A stretch of DNA of 64,000 nucleotides, from positions 62,001 through 126,000 of the forward strand of contig NZ_FOLQ01000002.1 of the NCBI RefSeq assembly GCF_900112365.1, read 5' to 3'. This DNA comes from Spirosoma endophyticum. Lineage in GTDB: Bacteria > Bacteroidota > Bacteroidia > Cytophagales > Spirosomataceae. The notes below the pieces were generated by a model, which ran no database searches, was not told the origin of the DNA, and saw only the letters and a list, made by a program, of their open reading frames with translations. A program made the position numbers and the translations under genes. Numbering within the stretch: position 1 is the first letter of the stretch; every line of letters begins with the position of its first letter. Positions 1 through 6,615 of this stretch are shown one piece after another.

Positions 1-995
1 ATGTCTGCCTCTGGAAGCCCTCCGAAAAAACACCCCTGACGGCGTTGGCCTGCCAGCAGATTATTGGCGACGTACTACGTAATAACAATGTTCCCGAAGG
101 CGTATCCTGTCTCGTTACAGGTGGGCGCGATGCGGGCGAGTGGCTGGCTCGCGATCCACGCATAGCGCTTGTGTCGGCTACGGGTAGCACGCGTATGGGT
201 AAAGCGGTTGCTGAAGCGGTGGCGAGCCGATTGGGACGTAGTCTGCTCGAACTGGGTGGTAACAACGCTATTATTGTTTCGGAGCATGCCGATCTGGATT
301 TGGCTGTTCCCGCCATCGTGTTTGGGGCCGTTGGCACCGCCGGGCAGCGTTGTACATCTACGCGCCGAATCATTGTGCAGGAGAGCATATACGATGACGT
401 AAAGAATCGGCTGAAAAACGCCTACGCGCAACTACGTATAGGAAACCCGTTAGACGAGTTGTTTCATGTGGGGCCAGTGATCGATCAGGCGGCTGTTCAC
501 AGTTATTTAGCAGCTATTAATGAAATACGAGAGTTAGGCGGGCATTTTGTCGTTGAGCCGGGCGTGTTGAATGGGTTGGGTTTTGAGTCAGAGTGCTACG
601 TTCGCCCCTGCATTGCCGAAGCTGATAATAAGTGGCCCGTGGTGCAGCGCGAAACCTTTGCGCCAATTCTGTATTTGCTTAAATACACTACGTTAGACGA
701 TGCTATTTCACAGCAAAATGACGTACCGCAAGGATTATCGTCGGCCATTTTTACACTGAACCTGCGTGAAGCAGAGCGATTCCTGTCAGTTGCCGGATCG
801 GATTGTGGCATTGCCAATGTGAACATCGGTACGTCGGGTGCCGAAATTGGTGGGGCTTTTGGCGGTGAAAAAGAAACAGGCGGTGGCCGCGAATCAGGTT
901 CCGATGCCTGGAAAGCCTACATGCGTCGACAAACCAACACCCTCAATTATGGTACCACCATGCCCCTGGCACAGGGTATCACGTTTGAACTGTAA
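1..995 (+). CDS. ALDH7-type aldehyde dehydrogenase, 5' end missing
   Basis: NAD(P)-dependent aldehyde dehydrogenase, C-terminal ~331 residues; the reading frame (first full codon at position 3) is already open at the window edge, so the start lies outside. The open frame begins with VCLWKPSEKTPL, the conserved strand before the cofactor site, so the TTG at 45 is not the start. Visible motifs are GSTRMGKAV (cofactor loop), ELGGNNAIIV (the catalytic Glu region, with the double Asn typical of ALDH7) and GTAGQRCTSTRR, which carries the catalytic Cys. ALDH7 enzymes include the alpha-aminoadipic semialdehyde / piperideine-6-carboxylate dehydrogenases of lysine breakdown; that substrate is an inference from family resemblance, as no neighbouring lysine gene is visible. 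Confidence 0.9.
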   Translation, partial: VCLWKPSEKTPLTALACQQIIGDVLRNNNVPEGVSCLVTGGRDAGEWLARDPRIALVSATGSTRMGKAVAEAVASRLGRSLLELGGNNAIIVSEHADLDLAVPAIVFGAVGTAGQRCTSTRRIIVQESIYDDVKNRLKNAYAQLRIGNPLDELFHVGPVIDQAAVHSYLAAINEIRELGGHFVVEPGVLNGLGFESECYVRPCIAEADNKWPVVQRETFAPILYLLKYTTLDDAISQQNDVPQGLSSAIFTLNLREAERFLSVAGSDCGIANVNIGTSGAEIGGAFGGEKETGGGRESGSDAWKAYMRRQTNTLNYGTTMPLAQGITFEL

Positions 996-1057
996 GTCGT
1001 GACTGGAAATAGACTTTTGGGGTCAATAAACCCTCATTGATCCTGAAAATCTGTTTT

Positions 1058-2040
1058 ATGGTTACCATTCGTATTAATGATAAAGACCACCGCTACGTCT
1101 GTTGAGGTAGAACAGGCCACAAACCCGCCCTGGTCCCACTCAGCAAACGCATCATTGGTACTCATCGCAGACCGTTCCGATACGTACCACCCCTGCGTGA
1201 GTTCGACAAACACCCGGTTATTGTAGCGATCTCCGACGCACTTCAGGTGCAGAACTACAGCTATAAAACCCTCAAAAATTATAAACAGGCTCTTGTTGCC
1301 CTACTTCGTTGCGCTGCTCCGAAGCCCGTCGAGGAATTGACCAAACCTCAGTATTAGAAATATCTCCTGTATCTGATTGAGAAGAAACGGCTTAGTCGCT
1401 CTACGCTGAATGTCCATATCAACGCATACAAGTTCTATCAGGAAAAAGTCTTACAACGCGAGAAAGAATATTACGAAATCGCCTATCCCCGGCAGGCTAC
1501 AAAACTACCAACCGTGTGTAGTGCATCTGAAGTAAAAGAAATTTTCAATGCTACAACCAGCTTTAAATACCGTGCACTTTTTACATTGATCTATGCCACA
1601 GGTCTACGCCTGAGCAAAGTGGCTTATCTTAGACTAACTGATCTCGATCGTATACGAAGGCTTATTCATGTTCGGAGGGGAAAAGGTAAAAAAGACCGCG
1701 TAGTAATGCTAACCGACAAACTTGAAATGATCCTTGATACGTATATGGCGCGTTACCGTCCAAAGACATACCTTTTCGAAGTAGTTGTTTCCGATGAGTC
1801 ATTACAAAATTGCTCCATTCAACAGGTATACAGCGACACGGTTCGGCTTGCGGGCGCACTAAACGAGGGGGAATTCATACCTTGCCTCATTCATTTACTA
1901 CGCACCTATTGAAATCCGGCACGGATAGCCGGTACATTCAGCAGTTGCTGGGTTATGAAAGCATCCTGACAACCTTGCGGTGTACACACGTAACAGCCGA
2001 CAAGATCAGTACACTTAAAAGCCCTCTGGATGATCTATGA
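1058..2040 (+). pseudogene. degenerate tyrosine recombinase / integrase
   Basis: Remnant of a XerC/D-like site-specific integrase of the short Bacteroidota type. Reading from ATG 1058 in one frame there is TGA at 1103-1105 and TAG at 1355-1357; the core-binding domain (after 1358) and catalytic domain (from about 1510) follow, with the first catalytic Arg in ATGLRLSKV and the Lys region GKGKKDR. Near 1865-1880 the frame shifts by one and the C-terminus continues to SPLDDL at 2040. In this last part HxxR reads HTLP, so the Arg is lost, and the nucleophile position of the usual YTHV motif reads CTHV. The gene is therefore broken and catalytically dead. It lacks the extra segment that marks integron integrases (IntI). 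It lies directly upstream of the cassette-like array and on the same strand. Confidence 0.85.
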
Positions 2041-2538
2041 AATGATGATGTCGGAGCATTAGGCGGAATTGAGTCAAACTATAGAATCGACTTTTAAGTA
2101 CGTAGCCTTGGGTATATCGTTTCAAACTACGCCGAATGCGTCTGAGTTCGCCCCGTTTTGTTATTCGGTAGAGTTCATTATCGTCGGAAAAAGTGGGTAT
2201 GATACCCATCAATATCCCACCGCCTTAGTAAGGGCAACTTGTCCATAGCATTTAATCACTTGGTCATGCCAATTTTGTTAATTTCTGGCGAAAGGTATTC
2301 ATTTGTTGTACTATCTTTCGCCAGATCAAGGTTCGTATTTTGCGGAACTAAGATAGGCTGATAGCTAGTAGCTCAAAAGTCAGTGGTTCCGCAGAATCTT
2401 GTACAATACTATGTGTTGGGTGAACTGGCCAAAATGGGAGTTAAAGGACGGGTTACCTGTGCAAGTGGAGCCGCCCCGACAGTCATGGTCTGACAAGGCT
2501 CAGCATAAAAAATCAATTGTTTTAGCCTAATTTTCAAC
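2041..2538. other. 498 bp without a recognisable intact gene
   Basis: No convincing gene. A short open frame at about 2364-2492 ending in TGA reads like protein (VVPQNLVQYYVLGELAKMG...) but has no start and no recognised family, so it may be a coding relic. A lone GTTGGGT at 2415-2421 matches the attC/attI core consensus but has no paired R'' or L boxes upstream. A 65-codon minus frame overlaps the integrase relic and was not accepted. Confidence 0.4.
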
Positions 2539-3501
2539 ATGAAATCAATTGTATTAATTTGTTTCGTTTTTATGATTTTTAGTTGTTCGCCAAAAGGGAA
2601 TGAAATAACACCTTCTCAACAAACCTGCTTTATAGGATCTATTAATACTACTGATGGAATAAATTTTTCAACTACTAAATATAGCTATAGTCTAACTGGC
2701 CTTTTATTGCAAAAGGTAGATTCTAGCAACTCCACTATTAGTTATTTTTCATCTTATACAATTAAACAGGTAAGTTATTTATATGATAAAAATGATTATC
2801 TGAAAGAGAGCCAAACCACCCTTAGCTTTTTTTCTAAAGACGGAAAATTAGTAGAGATTCCTTCAAAACGTGTAGAATCGTACATGTATAATCCTCAGGG
2901 CCAATTAATCAAAAATGAGCACTATGGAATAGGTCAATTTTTATCTGAACCTGCATTAACTGATACTTATGATTATAATAATGGTCAATTAACACAGGCT
3001 ACTTTGCGTACTTCATCGGAAACGGTAGTTATCAGTTTTCGCTCAGGTTTACCCATAACTATGACTTCTACTCCGACTGACCCCACAATACAAAACTCCA
3101 GTATATATGAAATAAATGAACAAGGCTTCGTAAAATCTATCCGGTTTAAAGATGTAATAAATAGACAATGGCTTACTATTAGGAATTATGACAACCAACA
3201 GCGCCTTATCTCAATAGAAACTAAAGTTGATAATCAAAATCCAAGTAAATATTTAGTTGAATACGATGATAAAAAAAGTCCAGAAACGTTGGTGCCGACT
3301 TTAAAGGGCTTCCCTCAATACGATTTGTATGGTAAACAACTAAACAATGTAATTAAAACTAGTTATGTAGAGAATACTGGTAATGCAATAAGTACCATTT
3401 ATGAGTATAATAATGACAGCTATCCTATTAAATCTCAGATTACAGGTTCCACAATTTCTAACCCAATTAACTATTTATATACATACAGTATGTGTAAATA
3501 G
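2539..3501 (+). CDS. lipoprotein of unknown function, first cassette-like gene
   Basis: A 320-residue predicted lipoprotein: a short hydrophobic signal (MKSIVLICFVFMIFSCSPK) with lipobox FSC, so Cys16 should be lipidated. The rest is rich in Tyr, Asn, Ser and Thr, with repeated short strands of the type YDYNNGQLTQ and YEYNNDSYPIK, reminiscent of the YD/RHS-like beta repeats of many Bacteroidota surface lipoproteins, though no named family is recognised. Base composition is much more AT-rich than the flanking core genes, consistent with acquisition by transfer. It is followed by a GACA repeat unit and attC-like site A. Function unknown. Confidence 0.75.
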   Translation: MKSIVLICFVFMIFSCSPKGNEITPSQQTCFIGSINTTDGINFSTTKYSYSLTGLLLQKVDSSNSTISYFSSYTIKQVSYLYDKNDYLKESQTTLSFFSKDGKLVEIPSKRVESYMYNPQGQLIKNEHYGIGQFLSEPALTDTYDYNNGQLTQATLRTSSETVVISFRSGLPITMTSTPTDPTIQNSSIYEINEQGFVKSIRFKDVINRQWLTIRNYDNQQRLISIETKVDNQNPSKYLVEYDDKKSPETLVPTLKGFPQYDLYGKQLNNVIKTSYVENTGNAISTIYEYNNDSYPIKSQITGSTISNPINYLYTYSMCK

Positions 3502-3640
3502 CTCAGCAAAAGAGATAAGGGAATTGAAAACATGAAATGTAATGCTAAATCAGTCTTGCCTAGAATGAGTAATTAAGTTGTCCGCCCCGCGTAGGGTCGC
3601 TTCTGGCGACAGGTTGCTCGCCCCCGAAGGTAGGCTTTCA

Positions 3641-3729
3641 GCCCAACGAAAACAGAGGTGTAAAGGTGACAAGTATTTTGTGTTCAGTTATCTTGCTTCC
3701 TTATCCATCAACCCCTGTGGGTGTTGGGC
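3641..3729 (+). other. attC-like site A (candidate integron recombination site)
   Basis: An 89-bp imperfect palindrome. R'' box GCCCAAC at 3641-3647 fits RYYYAAC, and R' box GTTGGGC at 3723-3729 fits GTTRRRY. Inside, L'' ACAGAGGTGTAAAGG pairs with the complement of L' (CCATCAACCCCTGT) apart from one extra G after the GGT and a few mismatches. Short unpaired spacers separate the R and L boxes. Size, box order, spacer and extra base match attC architecture. A GACA repeat unit (GACA at 3608-3611) lies 33 bp before R''. Confidence 0.6.
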
Positions 3730-3732
3730 GGG

Positions 3733-3812
3733 TTCCGGTTGACACGAGAATCGCCCCAGACAGGCCAGCTTTTTAAGCTCGTTTGTTACGTATCGTGCGA
3801 CAGGTCAACCAC
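3733..3812 (+). repeat. GACA-type ~55 bp repeat, leader of cassette gene 2
   Basis: Two degenerate units with GACA at 3741-3744 and 3799-3802, 58 bp apart. Each has the pattern pyrimidine-rich lead, GACA, then a CG-containing run about 10 bp later. They lie between attC-like site A and the next start codon. Confidence 0.55.
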
Positions 3813-3849
3813 CGTAAGTATAAAACCAATTTAAGTCCGGCCAGTCATT

Positions 3850-4359
3850 ATGAGAAGTTTCGTTTTTTCTGAGAATACTGACCAGTATAAAACCTTAATT
3901 TGGCGACAATTTTATCACTCGCAAAAAGTAGAGTTCTTTCAACGTAAACGGGTTCAGACAATCGTCTTACTTATTGTGCCATTTTTATTGCTTTTGGCCT
4001 ACTTTGCCAATCATAATACTAATAATTTGGTAGCTGCCTTCATTCTCTTTTTGGTGCTATGTTTTTGGATACTGCTCTTTTTCGTAAAAAGAAACTTGGT
4101 GAAGAAAAGTATTGCTGATTTCCCCAATAGGCATTTATACACAATAACATTGGATGAGGAGACTATTATCTATGCAACGGCCGTATCGCAGAGTGAAATA
4201 AAATGGAGTTATTTTCCTGAATACGAAGAATTTGAGAAGAATTTTACGCTTTATCCACGGGAAAAACCCAGAGAGCCAATTTATTTGCCTTTGTCATTTG
4301 CGTCAGACAGTGAAGATTTAGCCGCATTGATTCGCCAAAAAGTCAAGAAAAAAGAATAA
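3850..4359 (+). CDS. YcxB-like small membrane protein (cassette gene 2)
   Basis: A 169-residue protein with two adjacent membrane segments (about residues 36-55 and 61-80) and a cytosolic C-terminal domain in which YTITLDEETIIYAT and IKWSYFPEYEEF follow the pattern of the YcxB-like C-terminal domain; this family assignment is tentative. The C-terminus is Lys-rich (KVKKKE). The gene is more AT-rich than the core genes, stands alone on the plus strand, and is bounded upstream by attC-like site A plus a GACA-repeat leader and downstream by a GACA unit and attC-like site B, so gene plus site B would form one ~796 bp cassette (3724-4519). Function unknown. Confidence 0.75.
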   Translation: MRSFVFSENTDQYKTLIWRQFYHSQKVEFFQRKRVQTIVLLIVPFLLLLAYFANHNTNNLVAAFILFLVLCFWILLFFVKRNLVKKSIADFPNRHLYTITLDEETIIYATAVSQSEIKWSYFPEYEEFEKNFTLYPREKPREPIYLPLSFASDSEDLAALIRQKVKKKE

Positions 4360-4439
4360 AAGGGTTTTTTTGCTCGTGTTTCGCTTCGCGTGAGGCAGCT
4401 TCCCGGTGACAGCGAGCACGTCCCCAAGGAGAGTTGGCA

Positions 4440-4525
4440 GCCCAACTAAATGAGTGTGTAAAGGTGCAGGAACGTTCATTTTGGAGAATTTTGCCCTCAT
4501 CCATTAACACTCATGGTCGTTGGGT
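4440..4525 (+). other. attC-like site B
   Basis: The clearest of the four, 86 bp. R'' GCCCAAC (4440-4446) and R' GTTGGGT (4519-4525) are exact matches to RYYYAAC and GTTRRRY and are complementary over six bases. L'' ATGAGTGTGTAAAGG pairs with the complement of L' CCATTAACACTCAT with one unpaired G (the extrahelical base) and one A:A mismatch. Spacers of 3-4 bases lie between R and L boxes. A GACA unit (4408-4411) precedes R'' by 32 bp. Confidence 0.68.
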
Positions 4526-4552
4526 GAACCGACTAAGTTGCGCGTGTTTGTG

Positions 4553-4690
4553 AGCTTCCGCGAGACAGGGGACACGTCTTGACAGGCAGGCTTCGGGGCT
4601 TGTCAGGCGGCTTTGGTTGACAGATCAAACGCCCAATTAGGTAGGTATTAGGTTTCCATTGCCAGCTTTCCGCTGACAAAATAAACTTGT
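4553..4690 (+). repeat. three GACA-type ~55 bp repeats, leader of cassette gene 3
   Basis: Units with GACA at 4564, 4619 and 4675, spaced 55 and 56 bp. The first has the fullest form: TTCCGCGAGACAGG, then ACGTCTT, then GACAGGCAGGCTT. The last unit is truncated about 20 bp before the start codon at 4709. Confidence 0.6.
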
Positions 4691-4708
4691 GAGTAATTTT
4701 AAAACGCA

Positions 4709-5062
4709 ATGACTACATCTATCATTTTTAGTCTACTGGGTTGGGTAGTTGCGGCAGTCAACTTCTATGCGATTTATAAAGTCTGGAAAGCCAATGTATT
4801 CTCGAAATGGTGGAAGATATTACTTCCCATTCTCATTAACTTACCAACGCTTACTTACACGGCGGTACAAGGCGTGGGCTTTCAGTTATTGCACTTCTTG
4901 CTGTTTGGCAAAGGCGTTGCTCAAAATTATCAGTCCAATCCTTTTGAACCGATTGTAGCAGGTGAAACGATCTCATTTGCTCTACCATTAGGCGCACTAT
5001 ATGTGTTCTATAAGCTGGATAACTGGGTTAGGACGAAGGAATATGCAGAGGAAGGCATTTAG
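4709..5062 (+). CDS. small multi-pass membrane protein (cassette gene 3)
   Basis: A 117-residue hydrophobic protein with about three membrane segments: residues 5-24 (IFSLLGWVVAAVNFYAIYKV), roughly 36-68 and roughly 84-104. The C-terminal tail is charged (WVRTKEYAEEGI). No family is recognised. It lies between attC-like sites B and C in a candidate cassette of about 681 bp (4520-5200), on the same strand as the other cassette genes, with a long repeat-filled leader and no obvious promoter box of its own. Confidence 0.7.
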   Translation: MTTSIIFSLLGWVVAAVNFYAIYKVWKANVFSKWWKILLPILINLPTLTYTAVQGVGFQLLHFLLFGKGVAQNYQSNPFEPIVAGETISFALPLGALYVFYKLDNWVRTKEYAEEGI

Positions 5063-5120
5063 TCGTTCTGCATGGGGCGGCTTCCGTTGACAAGATACAT
5101 GTCCCGAGGGTGGGTTTTCA

Positions 5121-5206
5121 GCCCAAACAAACGAGTGTGTAAAGGTATGAGTAAGCTCGTTTGTTCTGACTTGTGTGCCCACCATCAACACTCATGGTCG
5201 TTGGGT
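5121..5206 (+). other. attC-like site C
   Basis: 86 bp. R'' GCCCAAA (5121-5127) has one mismatch to RYYYAAC; R' GTTGGGT (5200-5206) is exact. L'' ACGAGTGTGTAAAGG pairs with the complement of L' CCATCAACACTCAT, again with a single extra G. A GACA unit at 5089-5092 lies 32 bp before R''. The right arm (L' plus R') is nearly identical to that of site B. Confidence 0.62.
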
Positions 5207-5233
5207 GCGGGTCTATAAAAGTGCTTTTATTTC

Positions 5234-5315
5234 CGGGTTTCGGGCGACAGGCCGCACGTCTCCGACAGGCAGGTTTAGGTTTCAATTCGGGGCTCCGGTC
5301 GACAGGGCGAACGCT
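5234..5315 (+). repeat. two GACA-type ~55 bp repeats, leader of cassette gene 4
   Basis: Units with GACA at 5246 and 5301, 55 bp apart. The first GACA is 46 bp after the start of R', the same offset as in the leaders after sites B (45) and D (45). The second unit ends in ACGCTTAATATA, about 35 bp before the start codon. Confidence 0.58.
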
Positions 5316-5352
5316 TAATATATTTACAATTTTTCTTACCATAAATATCAGT

Positions 5353-5610
5353 ATGTTTTCAAGTAAAGACTACTCTAAAATGACACTTGACGAATTAGTG
5401 TCAGAAGAGAAAAGAATGAAATCGCAGAAAACCCTGATTGCTCTGATAGTCGGTCTTATCGTTGGCATTGCTGTATGGTCTGCAACACACAAATGGGGGG
5501 CTTTCTTTACTTTTGGTTTACTAATTCTTCCGCTTGTCATCGGTTCCACATATTCAAAAACCTTGAAGGCAATTGAAGCGGAAATCAGCCGCAGGGATGT
5601 TATTGATTAA
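5353..5610 (+). CDS. small two-pass membrane protein (cassette gene 4)
   Basis: An 85-residue protein starting MFSSKDYSKMTLDELVSEEK: a charged helix followed by two membrane segments (about residues 25-42 and 47-64) and a charged C-terminal helix ending SRRDVID. The open frame extends upstream to 5173, but that part runs through attC-like site C and the GACA repeats, so ATG 5353 is chosen. The charged helix-TM-TM-charged helix layout resembles small bacterial membrane proteins of unknown role. The candidate cassette spans about 5201-5749. Confidence 0.65.
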   Translation: MFSSKDYSKMTLDELVSEEKRMKSQKTLIALIVGLIVGIAVWSATHKWGAFFTFGLLILPLVIGSTYSKTLKAIEAEISRRDVID

Positions 5611-5669
5611 TTGGCTCCGCGTGGGGTCGTCTCCTGCGACAGGAAGCGCGTCTCAAAGGAAAGTTTTCC

Positions 5670-5755
5670 GACCGACCAAACGAGTATGTAAAGCTGTACG
5701 TAATTGTGTTTGAATGAACTTCTGTGCCTGCCACCGACACCCGTTGGCGTTGGGT
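5670..5755 (+). other. attC-like site D, diverged
   Basis: 86 bp. R' GTTGGGT (5749-5755) is exact, but the position of R'' (5670-5676) reads GACCGAC, two mismatches from RYYYAAC. L'' ACGAGTATGTAAAGC against L' CCACCGACACCCGT pairs only with several G:T and mismatched positions, although the extra G is kept. Position, size and the preceding GACA unit (5638-5641, 32 bp before) match the other sites, so this looks like a decayed copy. Confidence 0.5.
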
Positions 5756-5781
5756 GATAGAAAATGCCGGGTTTCCATTTC

Positions 5782-5915
5782 TGGCTTTCATGCGACACTG
5801 GATACGCTCTGGTTAGGTAAGTTTAGCCTTTCATTTTCGGGTTGCGTATGACAAGTGGTACGTCTGAGTGAGTCAGGTTTGTGAGTTTCAAGTTTCGGCT
5901 GACAGAGGAAACGCC
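5782..5915 (+). repeat. three GACA-type ~55 bp repeats, leader of cassette gene 5
   Basis: Units with GACA at 5794, 5850 and 5901 (spacing 56 and 51 bp). Each is preceded by a TTTC/TTGC-rich lead and followed by ACGCTCT, ACGTCTG or ACGCCCC. The last unit ends about 60 bp before the start codon at 5976. Confidence 0.58.
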
Positions 5916-5975
5916 CCTATATTTTAAACTAATTCAATAATCAGTAACCTCAGAACCCCTGTAAAAATTTGAACC

Positions 5976-6425
5976 ATGAAATTCAACCGTGTACTTAGTT
6001 CGATTGCCATATTTACTACGTTTTATGGGTGTGCTACTAAAGATACTTCCAGCCCAATTATCGGAACCTGGGAGTTGACATCGGCAACAACGACAGAAAA
6101 AGACTCTACGTTTTCTACGTTTGATCCAAGCCACAAAATGATTAAAATCATTAATCCAACGCATTTCGCTTTTTTGAATCATGCTGTAAACACGGCGAAA
6201 GATTCATCAAATGCATTTACGGCGGGTGGAGGAAAATATACGCTAGTTGACAGTGTTTATACAGAGAGCTTAGACTATTACAGTGACAAAGCCTGGGAGA
6301 ATAACAAATTTCCATTCGTTGTTAAAGTAACCAATGATACGTTGATCCAGAAAGGTGTTGAAAAAGTTGAGAAACTTGGTATTGACCGGGTGATAATTGA
6401 AAAATATAAACGAGTCACCAACTAA
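5976..6425 (+). CDS. lipocalin-like lipoprotein (last cassette-like gene)
   Basis: A 149-residue predicted lipoprotein: hydrophobic signal followed by lipobox FYGC (lipidated Cys19), then IIGTWELTSATTT, the GxW strand that opens lipocalin-like beta barrels, followed by alternating beta segments to the end. Small lipocalin-like lipoproteins are common in Bacteroidota and mostly of unknown function. The gene follows diverged attC-like site D and three GACA repeats. No attC-like site is seen downstream before ygiQ, so this may be the fixed end of the array or a cassette that has lost its site. Confidence 0.75.
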   Translation: MKFNRVLSSIAIFTTFYGCATKDTSSPIIGTWELTSATTTEKDSTFSTFDPSHKMIKIINPTHFAFLNHAVNTAKDSSNAFTAGGGKYTLVDSVYTESLDYYSDKAWENNKFPFVVKVTNDTLIQKGVEKVEKLGIDRVIIEKYKRVTN

Positions 6426-6600
6426 TTTTGCATGACAGCTATTCAATAAAATCTACTTCTGTAGCATTGCCATAAGGCCCATATCACCCGTAACTGGCTG
6501 GTTCCTTACCTACTTCATATAGACTCATGTGTAGACTGAGAATGCATAATTACTTATCGCTCATCGAATTATTTCGTAAATTCGATGTTTCTTAGGTAGA

Positions 6601-6608
6601 TAATTTTG
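6601..6608 (+). promoter_or_regulatory. candidate Bacteroidota -7 box for ygiQ
   Basis: TAATTTTG fits the Bacteroidota TAnnTTTG -7 consensus and lies 8 bases before the ATG at 6616, implying a very short or absent leader. No clear -33 TTTG box is visible. Confidence 0.35.
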
Positions 6609-6615
6609 CATACTC

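Noticed and set aside
45..47. TTG at 45 as the start of the aldehyde dehydrogenase
   Set aside because: Conserved ALDH sequence continues in frame upstream to the window edge.
1058..2040. The recombinase relic as an integron integrase (IntI)
   Set aside because: It lacks the IntI-specific insertion between the Lys region and HxxR and reads like a short Bacteroidota phage/Xer-type integrase.
2015..2212. 65-codon minus-strand gene overlapping the integrase relic
   Set aside because: No recognisable family, overlaps pseudogene sequence and has no supporting context.
2415..2421. GTTGGGT as a fifth attC/attI core
   Set aside because: No R'' or L boxes upstream and it lies in a coding-like relic; a 7-base degenerate core is expected by chance.
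5173..5352. N-terminal extension of cassette gene 4
   Set aside because: The extension runs through attC-like site C and two GACA repeats; the protein-like sequence begins at 5353.
3596..5915. CRISPR array formed by the GACA repeats
   Set aside because: Units are degenerate, spacing is 51-58 bp with genes between runs, and there are no unique spacers of constant length or cas genes.
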